From: CAZNLH01 sp964573995
Lineage (GTDB): Bacteria; Gemmatimonadota; CAZMKB01; CAZNLH01
DNA: 64,000 nucleotides
Reading direction: 5' to 3'
Assembly (NCBI GenBank): GCA_964573995.1
Contig: CAZNLH010000008.1
Span: 18,978-82,977 of the forward strand
Part shown: piece by piece, positions 17,087 to 24,569 of the stretch
Layout of the letters: every line of letters starts with the position of its first letter
How positions within the stretch are numbered: position 1 is the first letter of the stretch
The notes under the pieces: generated by a model
Seen by the model: only the letters and a program-made list of their open reading frames with translations
Told to the model about the DNA's origin: nothing
The model's database searches: none
Made by a program: the position numbers and the translations under genes

Positions 17087-18414
17087 AAGCCAATCTCCTT
17101 CTTTGCGAGTCTCCTTTTCACCTGTCTCCCCCTTGCCTTGAAGAGCCTCTTCATGTCCCTGAACTGGTTGATGAGTTGATTGACCTCCCGAACGGTCGTC
17201 CCGCTACCACTGGCGACCCTCAGCCGCCGACTACCATTCATGATCTCCGGGTTTCGCCTCTCTTTAGGCGTCATTGACAGGATTATGGCCTCAACCCGGG
17301 ACAAGCGTCGGGAATCCATGTCCAATCCGGCAAGGCTGGACGGCTTGAGTCCGGGAATCATCTCCAGGAGTTGATTCAAAGGGCCCATCCTTTGTAACTG
17401 ATGAATCGAGGTCATGAAGTCTTCAAGGTCAAACTCTCCCTTGCCGCGTAACTTCTCCTCCATCTCCCTGACCTTGTCCCCTTCAACCGACCGGCGGGCC
17501 TTCTCCACGAGCGTGAGCACATCACCCATGTTGAGGATACGGGAAGCCATGCGCTCTGGGTGGAATATCTCGAGATCATCGATGCCTTCCCCGGTACCGA
17601 TGAACTTGATGGGACAGTCGGTCACGCTGTATATGGAGAGGAGCGCGCCTCCCCTGGCATCGCCCTCCATCTTGGTCAGTATGATCCCGGTCAAGCCGAT
17701 TTCCCGGTGGAAGGTCTGCGCAATGTTCACCGCCTCCTGCCCCGTCATCCCGTCTACAACGAGGAGGTTCTCCTCAGGGCGCACGGCATTGACGACCTCT
17801 CTCAGTTCGCCGATCATCTCCCGGTCACAATGAAGTCTCCCCGCCGAATCGATGATGACCACGTCCGCTCCCATCGCCGCCGCCCTCTCCATGCCCAAAG
17901 ATACGACATTCAGCGCCTGTTTTTCACCATCCCCGGAGAACATCGGCACACCCGCGGTTTCACTCAGGACAGTTAGTTGCTCCACGGCGGCAGGACGATA
18001 GACATCAGCGGCTATGAGGCAGGGCCGCTTACCCTGCTTCTTGAGAATACGGGCCAATTTGGCGGCCGTAGTCGTCTTCCCCGAACCCTGCAACCCCACC
18101 AACAGGATGATCGTAGGCGACGACGATGAGAACTTGAGTCCTTGGTTAGAGTTACCGAGTATACAGGCAAGTTCCCCATGGACGATCTTGATCACCTGCT
18201 GCCCCGGAGAGATTCCCCGGACCACTTCGAGGCCTATCGCACGTGTACGTACACGGTCGAGAAACTCCTTTACAACCCTGTAATTTACATCCGCCTCAAG
18301 AAGGGCGAGTTTCACTTCGCGGAAGGCACCTTCAAGGTCTTTCTCCCTGATGACTCCCCTGGATCTCAACGATCTGCAGATCTTATCGAGGCGTTCGGAA
18401 AGGATTTCAAACAC
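17077..18414 (-). CDS. ffh: Signal recognition particle protein Ffh
   Basis: 445-residue GTPase that targets nascent membrane proteins. The N-domain is followed by the G-domain with GLQGSGKTTTAAKLA, AADVYRPAAVEQL, VVIIDSAGRLHCD and LTKMEGDARGGA, and the M-domain with Met-rich helices (MGPLNQLLEMIPG) and the signature SMTPKERRNPEIMNGSRRLR-IASGSG-like RVASGSGTTVREVNQLI. Length is typical. It opens an operon with rpsP, rimM, trmD, rplS and rnhB, and has its own promoter about 40 bases upstream. Confidence 0.98.
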   Translation of the reverse strand: MFEILSERLDKICRSLRSRGVIREKDLEGAFREVKLALLEADVNYRVVKEFLDRVRTRAIGLEVVRGISPGQQVIKIVHGELACILGNSNQGLKFSSSSPTIILLVGLQGSGKTTTAAKLARILKKQGKRPCLIAADVYRPAAVEQLTVLSETAGVPMFSGDGEKQALNVVSLGMERAAAMGADVVIIDSAGRLHCDREMIGELREVVNAVRPEENLLVVDGMTGQEAVNIAQTFHREIGLTGIILTKMEGDARGGALLSIYSVTDCPIKFIGTGEGIDDLEIFHPERMASRILNMGDVLTLVEKARRSVEGDKVREMEEKLRGKGEFDLEDFMTSIHQLQRMGPLNQLLEMIPGLKPSSLAGLDMDSRRLSRVEAIILSMTPKERRNPEIMNGSRRLRVASGSGTTVREVNQLINQFRDMKRLFKARGRQVKRRLAKKEIGLWR

Positions 18415-18453
18415 GATATAATCCCTCGCCGGTAAAGGGGCTTAAAATTGATA

Positions 18454-18482
18454 ATGATAATGCCATCATCCATAAAAAGCAA
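18454..18482 (-). promoter_or_regulatory. Promoter of the ffh operon
   Basis: On the minus strand: TTGCTT (18482-18477), 17 bases, TATCAT (18459-18454). It gives a leader of about 35 bases before the ffh ATG at 18414 and is divergent from the csp promoter. Confidence 0.6.
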
Positions 18483-18500
18483 GAATGGGCAACATGACTA

Positions 18501-18528
18501 TTGACAAACTCGAAAAAATCAGTATCTT
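18501..18528 (+). promoter_or_regulatory. Promoter of the cold-shock genes
   Basis: TTGACA (18501-18506), 16-base spacer, TATCTT (18523-18528). Transcription would start near 18535, just before the leader hairpin at 18566-18602. Confidence 0.6.
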
Positions 18529-18565
18529 TATAGCCTTGAAAAAAATGGGGGGTCGATATCTTTTT

Positions 18566-18602
18566 ACCGCAAGGTATAGAGACACGCACCTTGCGGTTTT
18601 TT
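18566..18602 (+). terminator. Intrinsic terminator-like hairpin in the csp leader
   Basis: A perfect ten-base stem, ACCGCAAGGT/ACCTTGCGGT, with a 12-base loop, followed by six T (18597-18602). The form is that of a Rho-independent terminator on the plus strand. It lies between the putative promoter and the csp start, so it may act as an attenuator or end a short leader RNA of about 70 bases. Confidence 0.75.
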
Positions 18603-18648
18603 ATTGTCCCCAGTCAATAATACTACATCGGAAAGGAGGTGATAGTGT

Positions 18649-18849
18649 ATGGCTACAGGACGCGTCAAATGGTTCAGCAACCAAAAGGGTTATGGATTCA
18701 TTACGGTTGATTCCGGCAGTGATGTCTTTGTACATCACAACGCGATCCAGGGCGACGGTTTCAGGACCCTGGAAGAAGGTCAGGCAGTCGAATTCGATAT
18801 TGAGGATACTCCAAAAGGAGAGCAGGCCACCAATGTCGTGAAGGTATGA
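18649..18849 (+). CDS. Cold-shock domain protein
   Basis: 66-residue single-OB-fold RNA chaperone of the CspA family. RNP1-like KGYGFIT and RNP2-like DVFVHH are intact, with the normal start GRVKWFSNQ and end EQATNVVKV. The ribosome site AAAGGAGGTGA (18632-18642) is near perfect. The gene lies downstream of a leader hairpin, as often seen for temperature-controlled csp genes. Confidence 0.95.
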   Translation: MATGRVKWFSNQKGYGFITVDSGSDVFVHHNAIQGDGFRTLEEGQAVEFDIEDTPKGEQATNVVKV

Positions 18850-18859
18850 CCTGATTATG

Positions 18860-18893
18860 GGGCGGACCGCCAGTCAAGGCCGGCCCGCTCTTT
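18860..18893 (+). terminator. Imperfect hairpin between the two csp genes
   Basis: GGGCGGACC (18860-18868) can pair with GGCCCGCTC (18882-18890) with one mismatch and one G-U, followed by TTT. It may lower readthrough from the first csp gene into the second. The T run is short. Confidence 0.4.
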
Positions 18894-18917
18894 CCTCAAC
18901 AAAAGGAAGGCAATATC

Positions 18918-19121
18918 ATGCAAACAGGAAAGATCAAGAAACTGATTCGCGACAGAGGGTTCGGCTTTATCAATGCCACCGACGGCAGAGAGATATTCTT
19001 CCATCGTAACAGCCTGGTCGAGGCCAACTTCGACCTCTTGAACGAAGACCAGGACGTCGAGTTTGACGTGGAGAAGACACCGAAGGGCCCAAGCGCCATA
19101 AACGTCCGAGTCGTTAATTAG
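18918..19121 (+). CDS. Second cold-shock domain protein, divergent variant
   Basis: 67 residues, with RDRGFGFINA and EIFFHRNS in place of the usual KGYGFI and DVFVHH motifs. The starting GKIKKLI replaces G-VKWF, so the conserved Trp is missing; this divergent type often co-occurs with a canonical Csp. It probably also binds single-stranded nucleic acid. AAAAGGAAGG lies before the ATG. It lies 68 bases after the first csp gene and before a hairpin terminator. Confidence 0.9.
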   Translation: MQTGKIKKLIRDRGFGFINATDGREIFFHRNSLVEANFDLLNEDQDVEFDVEKTPKGPSAINVRVVN

Positions 19122-19192
19122 TCTTGCAGGGGCCACTGCCATGTCCCGGTATTAGGATACTTTTTCCTTACCCACCCGCAATCCGAGATGAA

Positions 19193-19226
19193 GAGGCGGG
19201 ATTCACAAGTCGTGTAATCCCGCCTC
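19193..19226. terminator. Hairpin between convergent csp and rpe genes
   Basis: An 11-base perfect stem, GAGGCGGGATT/AATCCCGCCTC, with a 12-base loop, followed by ACCCCATTTTG. It lies just after the csp pair and before the convergent kbl-PASTA-rpe unit. The T run is weak but present only on the plus side. Confidence 0.6.
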
Positions 19227-19338
19227 ACCCCATTTTGTCCCCAATATCGAACTATCCGTGCCGGCGGCGCCAAGGGGATCGAAGAACGAACCTGGCATTA
19301 CCACGGACTCGTTGGCACTCCGCTGGCTATCCGTCCCT

Positions 19339-20022
19339 TCAATCCGGTCTTACCTCTTTCTCATACTCCGCCAATTTCTCAATGAATTCCCTTACCCTTC
19401 CCTCTATATCTTCCGCGCCATAGACGCCGGAGCCTGAGACCACGCTGTCAACACCGGCGGCTACTACATCCTTCAGGTTTTTCAGTTTGATCCCGCCGTC
19501 CATCTGCAGCAGGATCTCCCTCCCGGAGGCATCGATCATTCTCCTGGCCTCCCGCGCCTTACCGAGGCAGGACTCGATGAAACACTGTCCCGCGAAGCCG
19601 GGGTCGACGCTCATAATAAGGATCATGTCGATGGCGTCGAGCAGGTCGCCCAAGACGGATACGGGTGTCCCCGGATTTATGGCCACACCTGCAATCGCAC
19701 CGCCCACCCTGATCTCTGCAAGTCTCCTATGGAGATGGGGGCACGTCTCCTGGTGCACGGTTATATACTTCACACCAAGGTCCAACAACTGGCGGATATA
19801 CTCTTCCGGGCGCTCTACCATGAGATGGGCGTCGAGGTCCATCCCGCACTTCAAACCTGCAATAGCCTTCACGATCATCGTGCCGAAAGTCAGGTTGGGG
19901 ACGAAGTGCCCGTCCATCATATCGAGGTGAAGCATTGTCGCCCCACCCCTCTCCACGACCTTCACGGCCTCCCTGAGGTTCGTAAGATCACCCGCGAGCA
20001 CCGACGGCGATAGTTGAATCAT
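19339..20022 (-). CDS. rpe: Ribulose-phosphate 3-epimerase
   Basis: 227-residue TIM-barrel metalloenzyme that interconverts ribulose-5-P and xylulose-5-P in the pentose phosphate pathway. Conserved blocks: QLSPSVLAGDLTNL, MLHLDMMDGHFVPNLTFG, DAHLMVERPEEYI, ILIMSVDPGFAGQ, LQMDGGIKL and VVSGSGVYG. The metal-binding His and Asp residues are all visible. I chose the ATG at 20022, which has GGAGGT eight bases upstream, over a start 33 bases earlier. It is third in the unit after kbl and the PASTA protein. Confidence 0.96.
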   Translation of the reverse strand: MIQLSPSVLAGDLTNLREAVKVVERGGATMLHLDMMDGHFVPNLTFGTMIVKAIAGLKCGMDLDAHLMVERPEEYIRQLLDLGVKYITVHQETCPHLHRRLAEIRVGGAIAGVAINPGTPVSVLGDLLDAIDMILIMSVDPGFAGQCFIESCLGKAREARRMIDASGREILLQMDGGIKLKNLKDVVAAGVDSVVSGSGVYGAEDIEGRVREFIEKLAEYEKEVRPD

Positions 20023-20083
20023 TACAGTACCTCCGCTCTGAAAGGCCAACACCAAAGGGGCAAAGCCAGACCTCCCCTCCCGG

Positions 20084-20800
20084 CTATGGCCTCACCGAAA
20101 CCGTCAAGTCTACTTCCTGTCCCTTTACCACGCGGCTGCCGGACTGGGGCTTCTGCGACAGGACAATCCCCGGTCTCACGTCGGCACTGCTGACGGAATC
20201 GACTTGCGCGATACGCAGTTCCATCGCTTCTATGATCCTCAGTGCCTCGGCCAGGGTCCTCCCCTCGAGGATCGGCATATCCATCGTGGCCCTCCCAAGG
20301 CTTACGAACAGACTTATCTCGGCCCCTCTCGGCACCCTTGCCTTGGCCGGCGGATCCGTGCGGATTACACAACCTTTCCTGACAATCTCTGACACCTCGT
20401 CTTCTTCCCCGGCTGCGACAAGGCCGGCCCTTTCCAGGAGTATCCTCGCCTGTGAGGCCTTCAGGCCGACGACGTCGGGGACCATGATGGACTCCTGTCC
20501 CAGGCTCACAAGGGCCTCTATCCTCCTCTGTCGCTTGACGGTCAGGCCTTCCTCTGGAGATTGAGAGATTATAAACCCCGCCGGAATCACATCGCTGAAG
20601 GTCTTTCCCAGCAACCCGAACTTGAGGCCCTTACTCTCGAGCACCTCCCTCGCCTGGCCGACCTCCATGCCCACTATGGATGGAACTTCAACGACGTCCT
20701 TGCGATCTATCCAGATCGGCATTATGAGATAGTTGACCAGGGCCAGTCCCCCGAGAAAGGAGAGGAAGACGAGGAAGATCGAAAAGAAGAACCTTTTCAT
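20084..20800 (-). CDS. Membrane-anchored protein with three PASTA domains
   Basis: 238 residues: one N-terminal helix (about 5-27), then three PASTA repeats beginning VEVPSIVGMEVGQAREVLES, IMVPDVVGLKASQARILLER and MDMPILEGRTLAEALRIIEA. PASTA domains bind peptidoglycan precursors or muropeptides on PBPs and Ser/Thr kinases, but here no enzymatic domain is attached, so it may be a wall sensor or adaptor. It is tightly packed between kbl (one base apart) and rpe. The position before rpe is shared by similar genes in several phyla, which is recalled knowledge and not shown here. Confidence 0.88.
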   Translation of the reverse strand: MKRFFFSIFLVFLSFLGGLALVNYLIMPIWIDRKDVVEVPSIVGMEVGQAREVLESKGLKFGLLGKTFSDVIPAGFIISQSPEEGLTVKRQRRIEALVSLGQESIMVPDVVGLKASQARILLERAGLVAAGEEDEVSEIVRKGCVIRTDPPAKARVPRGAEISLFVSLGRATMDMPILEGRTLAEALRIIEAMELRIAQVDSVSSADVRPGIVLSQKPQSGSRVVKGQEVDLTVSVRP

Positions 20801-20801
20801 A

Positions 20802-22004
20802 TCAGGGGATGACTCTGTGTTGCCTGCCTACCTTGATGAACGCCTCGATCGCCCGATCACAATGATCCCTCGTGTGCGCAGCTGAGAGTTGTACACGAAT
20901 CCGTGCCTGTCCTTTCGGTACCACCGGATAGAAGAACCCGATGACGTATATTCCCTCCTCGAGCAGATCTCCGGCGATCTCCTTCGCCAGCCTGGCGTCA
21001 TCATCGAACTTACCGAACAGTATCGGCACTATCGGATGAATCCCCGTCCGAATATCGAACCCCGCCTTGGTCATCTCCTCCCGGAAATACCGAGTATTTT
21101 CCATCAACCGGTCCCGCAACTCGGTCGTCTCGGAGATGATATCAAAAATTGCGATTGATGCCCCCACGATAGGCGGAGCCAGCGTGTTGGAAAAGAGGTA
21201 GGGGCGACTCCGCTGTCGGAACAAGCCGATTATCTCCCTCCTCCCGGAGGCGTAACCGCCGGACGCCCCGCCCAGGGCCTTGCCGAGTGTCCCCGTGATG
21301 ATGTCCACCCGGCCGATCACGCCTCGATATTCGATGGAACCACGCCCCGTCTCCCCGAGGAATCCGGCCGCGTGTGCATCGTCGACCATGACCATGGCAT
21401 CGTACCGGTCGGCGAGGTCGCATATCTCATCGAGGCGGGCGATATCACCATCCATCGAGAATACCCCGTCCGTTGAGATCAATCGATACCGGCCGGATGA
21501 TGCCTCTTTCAGCCTGCTCTCCAGATCGGCCATGTCGGAATGCTTGTAGATCAAACGGCGGGCCTTGCACAGACGTATGCCATCTATAATAGAGGCATGG
21601 TTCAATTCGTCGGTGATGATGACATCATCCTCTTTCAGGAGAGGTTCGAAGATTCCACCGTTGGCATCGAAACAAGCAGCATAGAGAATGGTGTCGTCCG
21701 TACCGAGAAATTCGGATATCTTCGCCTCAAGCCGCTTGTGAATGTCCTGGGTCCCACAGATAAAACGGACTGAACTCATCCCGTAGCCCCACTCATCGAG
21801 GGCCTTGTGCGCCGCCTCCAGGACGCGCGGATGACTCGACAGGCCCAGGTAATTGTTGGCGCAGAAGTTGATGACCTCCCTGCCACCCTCCACCGTGATA
21901 TCAGCGCCCTGGGGAGAGGTAATCACCCTCTCTTCTTTGAAAAGACCATCTTCCCTGATCTCGTTAAGGACATTATTGAGGTCCTCCTTAACCTTTCCAT
22001 ACAT
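20802..22004 (-). CDS. kbl: Glycine C-acetyltransferase (2-amino-3-ketobutyrate CoA ligase)
   Basis: 400-residue PLP enzyme of the alpha-oxoamine synthase family that splits 2-amino-3-oxobutyrate into glycine and acetyl-CoA in threonine breakdown. Motifs: NFCANNYLGLSSHPRV, TDGVFSMDGDIA, MVDDAHAAGFLGETGRG, and the PLP lysine in TGTLGKALGGASGGYASG; the end RIRVQLSAAHTRDHCDRAI is typical of Kbl. Other family members (BioF, HemA) are less likely given this length and the end motif. No tdh threonine dehydrogenase is in the window. AAGGAGGCAGGA precedes the ATG. Confidence 0.93.
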   Translation of the reverse strand: MYGKVKEDLNNVLNEIREDGLFKEERVITSPQGADITVEGGREVINFCANNYLGLSSHPRVLEAAHKALDEWGYGMSSVRFICGTQDIHKRLEAKISEFLGTDDTILYAACFDANGGIFEPLLKEDDVIITDELNHASIIDGIRLCKARRLIYKHSDMADLESRLKEASSGRYRLISTDGVFSMDGDIARLDEICDLADRYDAMVMVDDAHAAGFLGETGRGSIEYRGVIGRVDIITGTLGKALGGASGGYASGRREIIGLFRQRSRPYLFSNTLAPPIVGASIAIFDIISETTELRDRLMENTRYFREEMTKAGFDIRTGIHPIVPILFGKFDDDARLAKEIAGDLLEEGIYVIGFFYPVVPKGQARIRVQLSAAHTRDHCDRAIEAFIKVGRQHRVIP

Positions 22005-22069
22005 TCCTGCCTCCTTGGTGGACCGGTTTGCATAGCCCGAAGTTCCATGGTTACAACACCCCAGAGGCC

Positions 22070-22098
22070 ATTATAATTGAATCCCGGGACCCTGTCAA
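22070..22098 (-). promoter_or_regulatory. Sigma-70 promoter of kbl-PASTA-rpe
   Basis: On the minus strand: TTGACA (22098-22093), 17 bases, TATAAT (22075-22070), a perfect consensus. The leader to the kbl ATG is about 60 bases. Confidence 0.85.
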
Positions 22099-22234
22099 TG
22101 GCAACGGGATGAAACCCACGGTGGGGCCATGCTCCTGTACTTGTGCCAGCCGATTCCCGACGCGTTCGTCTCCGACTCACTTGCGGGAATGAAGGTGAGG
22201 GGGGTCTTCGAGCGGAAGCAGGGGTTAGTCATGA

Positions 22235-22696
22235 ATGAATGGTACAATTGTTGCTATTCTGGTAAGCGTTATGGCAGGGAAAGAGACAGACAAGGCGGAA
22301 GAGCGACCGATGCGCGTCCTCTGCGTGGAGGATGACCCGGATATCCAGGCTATCACCCGGTTCTCCCTCGAGGTGGTAGGCGGTTTTCAGGTCTCCATAT
22401 GCGCCTCGGGCGAGGAGGCCCTGGACAAGGTGAGATCATTCTCCCCCGAACTTATTCTGCTCGACGTGAAATTGCCTGGAATGGACGGCCCGAGTACCCT
22501 TGAAGCACTCCAGGAAATGCCGGAAACCGCCTCGATTCCCGTCGTGTTTATTACAGCCAGCGCTCAGGGACAAGAGATAGAGAGTTACAGAAAAACAGGG
22601 GCGATCGACGTAATCTCAAAGCCGTTCGATCCAATGAGCCTGCCAGGTACCTTGATAGAGATTCTAAATGGGATTCGCAATGAGAAACAGGAATGA
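22235..22696 (+). CDS. Single-domain response regulator
   Basis: 153 residues from the first ATG. The receiver domain starts at MRVLCVEDDPDIQ (ATG at 22310, with GGCGGAAG upstream, is an alternative start). The phospho-acceptor is Asp77 of the long form (LILLDVKLPGMDGPS), and the conserved Thr and Lys appear in VVFITA and ISKPFDP. There is no output domain, so it should act by protein-protein contact or phosphorelay. It is convergent with an HPt protein gene 29 bases away, and the two may exchange phosphate. No histidine kinase is adjacent. Confidence 0.9.
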   Translation: MNGTIVAILVSVMAGKETDKAEERPMRVLCVEDDPDIQAITRFSLEVVGGFQVSICASGEEALDKVRSFSPELILLDVKLPGMDGPSTLEALQEMPETASIPVVFITASAQGQEIESYRKTGAIDVISKPFDPMSLPGTLIEILNGIRNEKQE

Positions 22697-22725
22697 TACG
22701 CCACACTGTCTGCCGCTCGCAACTC

Positions 22726-23175
22726 TCATGGCCTCAATTTCCCGGCGGCTGAAAGGAAATCTTCAATATATCGCGGCTCCTCTTCCGGAGACATTCCCCC
22801 TTGCCCGGAGGCCCTTACAAGGCGGGAGAGAAGTGCGGCACCCTTTTCAAGCACCTCACAAGCCACCGGGTCCGGACCATCACTCTCTGCGGCTACCGAT
22901 TCGAGGATGGATTCCATTCTCCCGGCAACACGGCTGACACTCGAAAATCCGACTGATCCCCCGGAACCCTTGAGACGATGACAGATCCTGAGCATCTCTT
23001 CGAACTCGTGGGCCGTTGCGCTACCATCCCTTAACCGCGGCAGGAGTTCACTGAATCGATCAAGGCTGTGCCTGGCCCTGCCGCAAAATAGACTGCGGAG
23101 CCTGCCCATGGCCCTGTCAAGAGCGGAGATTCCAGTATGCCTGCGCATATTGTTATTGCCGGACCCTTCATCCAT
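22726..23175 (-). CDS. HPt domain phosphotransfer protein
   Basis: 149 residues, mostly helical. The phosphotransfer signature is RICHRLKGSGGSVGFSSVSR, with His66 as the acceptor, followed by an amphipathic helix (VAGRMESILESVA). HPt proteins shuttle phosphate between hybrid kinases and response regulators. Both neighbours are consistent with such use: the convergent orphan response regulator lies 29 bases away. A Gly/Pro-rich C-terminal stretch is unassigned. Confidence 0.83.
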   Translation of the reverse strand: MDEGSGNNNMRRHTGISALDRAMGRLRSLFCGRARHSLDRFSELLPRLRDGSATAHEFEEMLRICHRLKGSGGSVGFSSVSRVAGRMESILESVAAESDGPDPVACEVLEKGAALLSRLVRASGQGGMSPEEEPRYIEDFLSAAGKLRP

Positions 23176-23297
23176 GTCGGTATCGCACCCTCAACCTTAG
23201 AAGTGGCTAATATATCCTGCTCACAACGTACCTGCCCAAATAATAAAAAGCATATTTCATGCCATGGATCAAGCAAGGGTGGGAAGGGGAAGAGGGC

Positions 23298-24569
23298 TCA
23301 TTCAGGTTTTGGCGAGCCTTCGGGAAGGTGGGCTCCCTCTTGAAAAATAAAGGTAACCAGGTCCTGCATCTCATCGCCGTAGAACTTTGGCCACTGGAAC
23401 TTCTGACGTTGGTACATCTGTCTCATGGTTGGGGCATGGTTCCACATCGCCGTGGCGAAGCCTATATAATAACTCTTGACCTCTGCGACCCCCTCGGGCT
23501 TCAGGCGACCGGCGACGTCCATCGGATTATGGCATCTCACGCATCCCTTTTGGGTAAACATCTTGCGTCCCTTGTCCGCGTTACCGACCTGCCGGTAGAA
23601 GGGGTAATAATAGAGGTAGGCGATGAGATCGACCATCTCATTGTCCTCGAGGAGCGGGAACCGGATCCCTACTGATCTCATCTTTGCCCGCATCTTGTAC
23701 GAGTGGTCCCACAGTACACCGGAAATCTCCGAGAGGGTGCGCTTGAAAGCCACTCGCTCCAGCGATGGGACACCACGAATCGAGATCTTCTTCTTCGAAG
23801 ATTTCCCCGACATGGAATGACATCGGTCGCACTTCTTCTCGTGAAACAACTCCTCCCCCCTGAAGGGGTTCGGGGGCTGCCTGAATTCCGTAGGTTCACC
23901 ACCCCTGTCGCCGTAACGGCGGATGAAGGCCTGGATGTCAGCCATTTCACGCCCTTCGAACCATGGCATCTCGATCCCCTGTTCCCTCTGCATGGCGGTC
24001 ATGACATCTCCCTTGTTCCACATGGCCTGGGCCAGGGGCATCGGTGTGATGTAACGAGCGAACCTGTCGATCGGCTTGACCAGTCCCTCTCCAAAAGGCC
24101 CCACGGAGTGGCAGTGATCACATGCCTTGCGATGGAAGACTACCCTCCCCTCCTCGGGGTCACCAGGATTGTCGAAGATATTGAGGTAATAGAGGTAGGA
24201 GATTACGTTCTCCATCTCCTTGCGGTTGAACCGTGGCCATTGGACACCTTCGCCCCTCGCGTAGTCGATCATCTTCGGGGTATGATTCCAGAAGTCCCCA
24301 AGTATCTCCGGGAGGTTCTTGCCGGAGATTACCTGGGCGAAATCGGGTCCCAGTTCGCCTCCCGCCCCCCAGATAGAGTGGCAGGTCAGGCATCCCTTGG
24401 AGGAGAGGAGCGTCTTCCCCTGCATGGGATCGCCTATCTCCACTGCGTTTGATGTGGGGGGGACACAGGCAGACAAGAGGAAGAAGAAGGTTAGGGTCAT
24501 GAGCGACCGGACCACCACCCCGTCTCTCAGAAGGCCAACGGCCGATCCCGCGTTATGATCTCGTTTCAT
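23298..24569 (-). CDS. Tetrahaem cytochrome c lipoprotein made of four tandem c domains
   Basis: 423 residues. A signal with lipobox LLSAC near residue 35 is followed by four similar units of about 100 residues, each with a CxxCH (CLTCH, CDHCH, CDRCH, CVRCH), a downstream Met/His region such as FWNHTPKM or WNHAPTM as distal ligand, and an end block like MENVISYLYYLN. The repeats look like internally duplicated class I cytochromes. It is the last gene of an unfused MopB-FeS-NrfD unit and overlaps the NrfD-type gene by four bases, so it probably takes electrons from that complex and hands them to a terminal acceptor in the periplasm. Confidence 0.9.
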   Translation of the reverse strand: MKRDHNAGSAVGLLRDGVVVRSLMTLTFFFLLSACVPPTSNAVEIGDPMQGKTLLSSKGCLTCHSIWGAGGELGPDFAQVISGKNLPEILGDFWNHTPKMIDYARGEGVQWPRFNRKEMENVISYLYYLNIFDNPGDPEEGRVVFHRKACDHCHSVGPFGEGLVKPIDRFARYITPMPLAQAMWNKGDVMTAMQREQGIEMPWFEGREMADIQAFIRRYGDRGGEPTEFRQPPNPFRGEELFHEKKCDRCHSMSGKSSKKKISIRGVPSLERVAFKRTLSEISGVLWDHSYKMRAKMRSVGIRFPLLEDNEMVDLIAYLYYYPFYRQVGNADKGRKMFTQKGCVRCHNPMDVAGRLKPEGVAEVKSYYIGFATAMWNHAPTMRQMYQRQKFQWPKFYGDEMQDLVTFIFQEGAHLPEGSPKPE

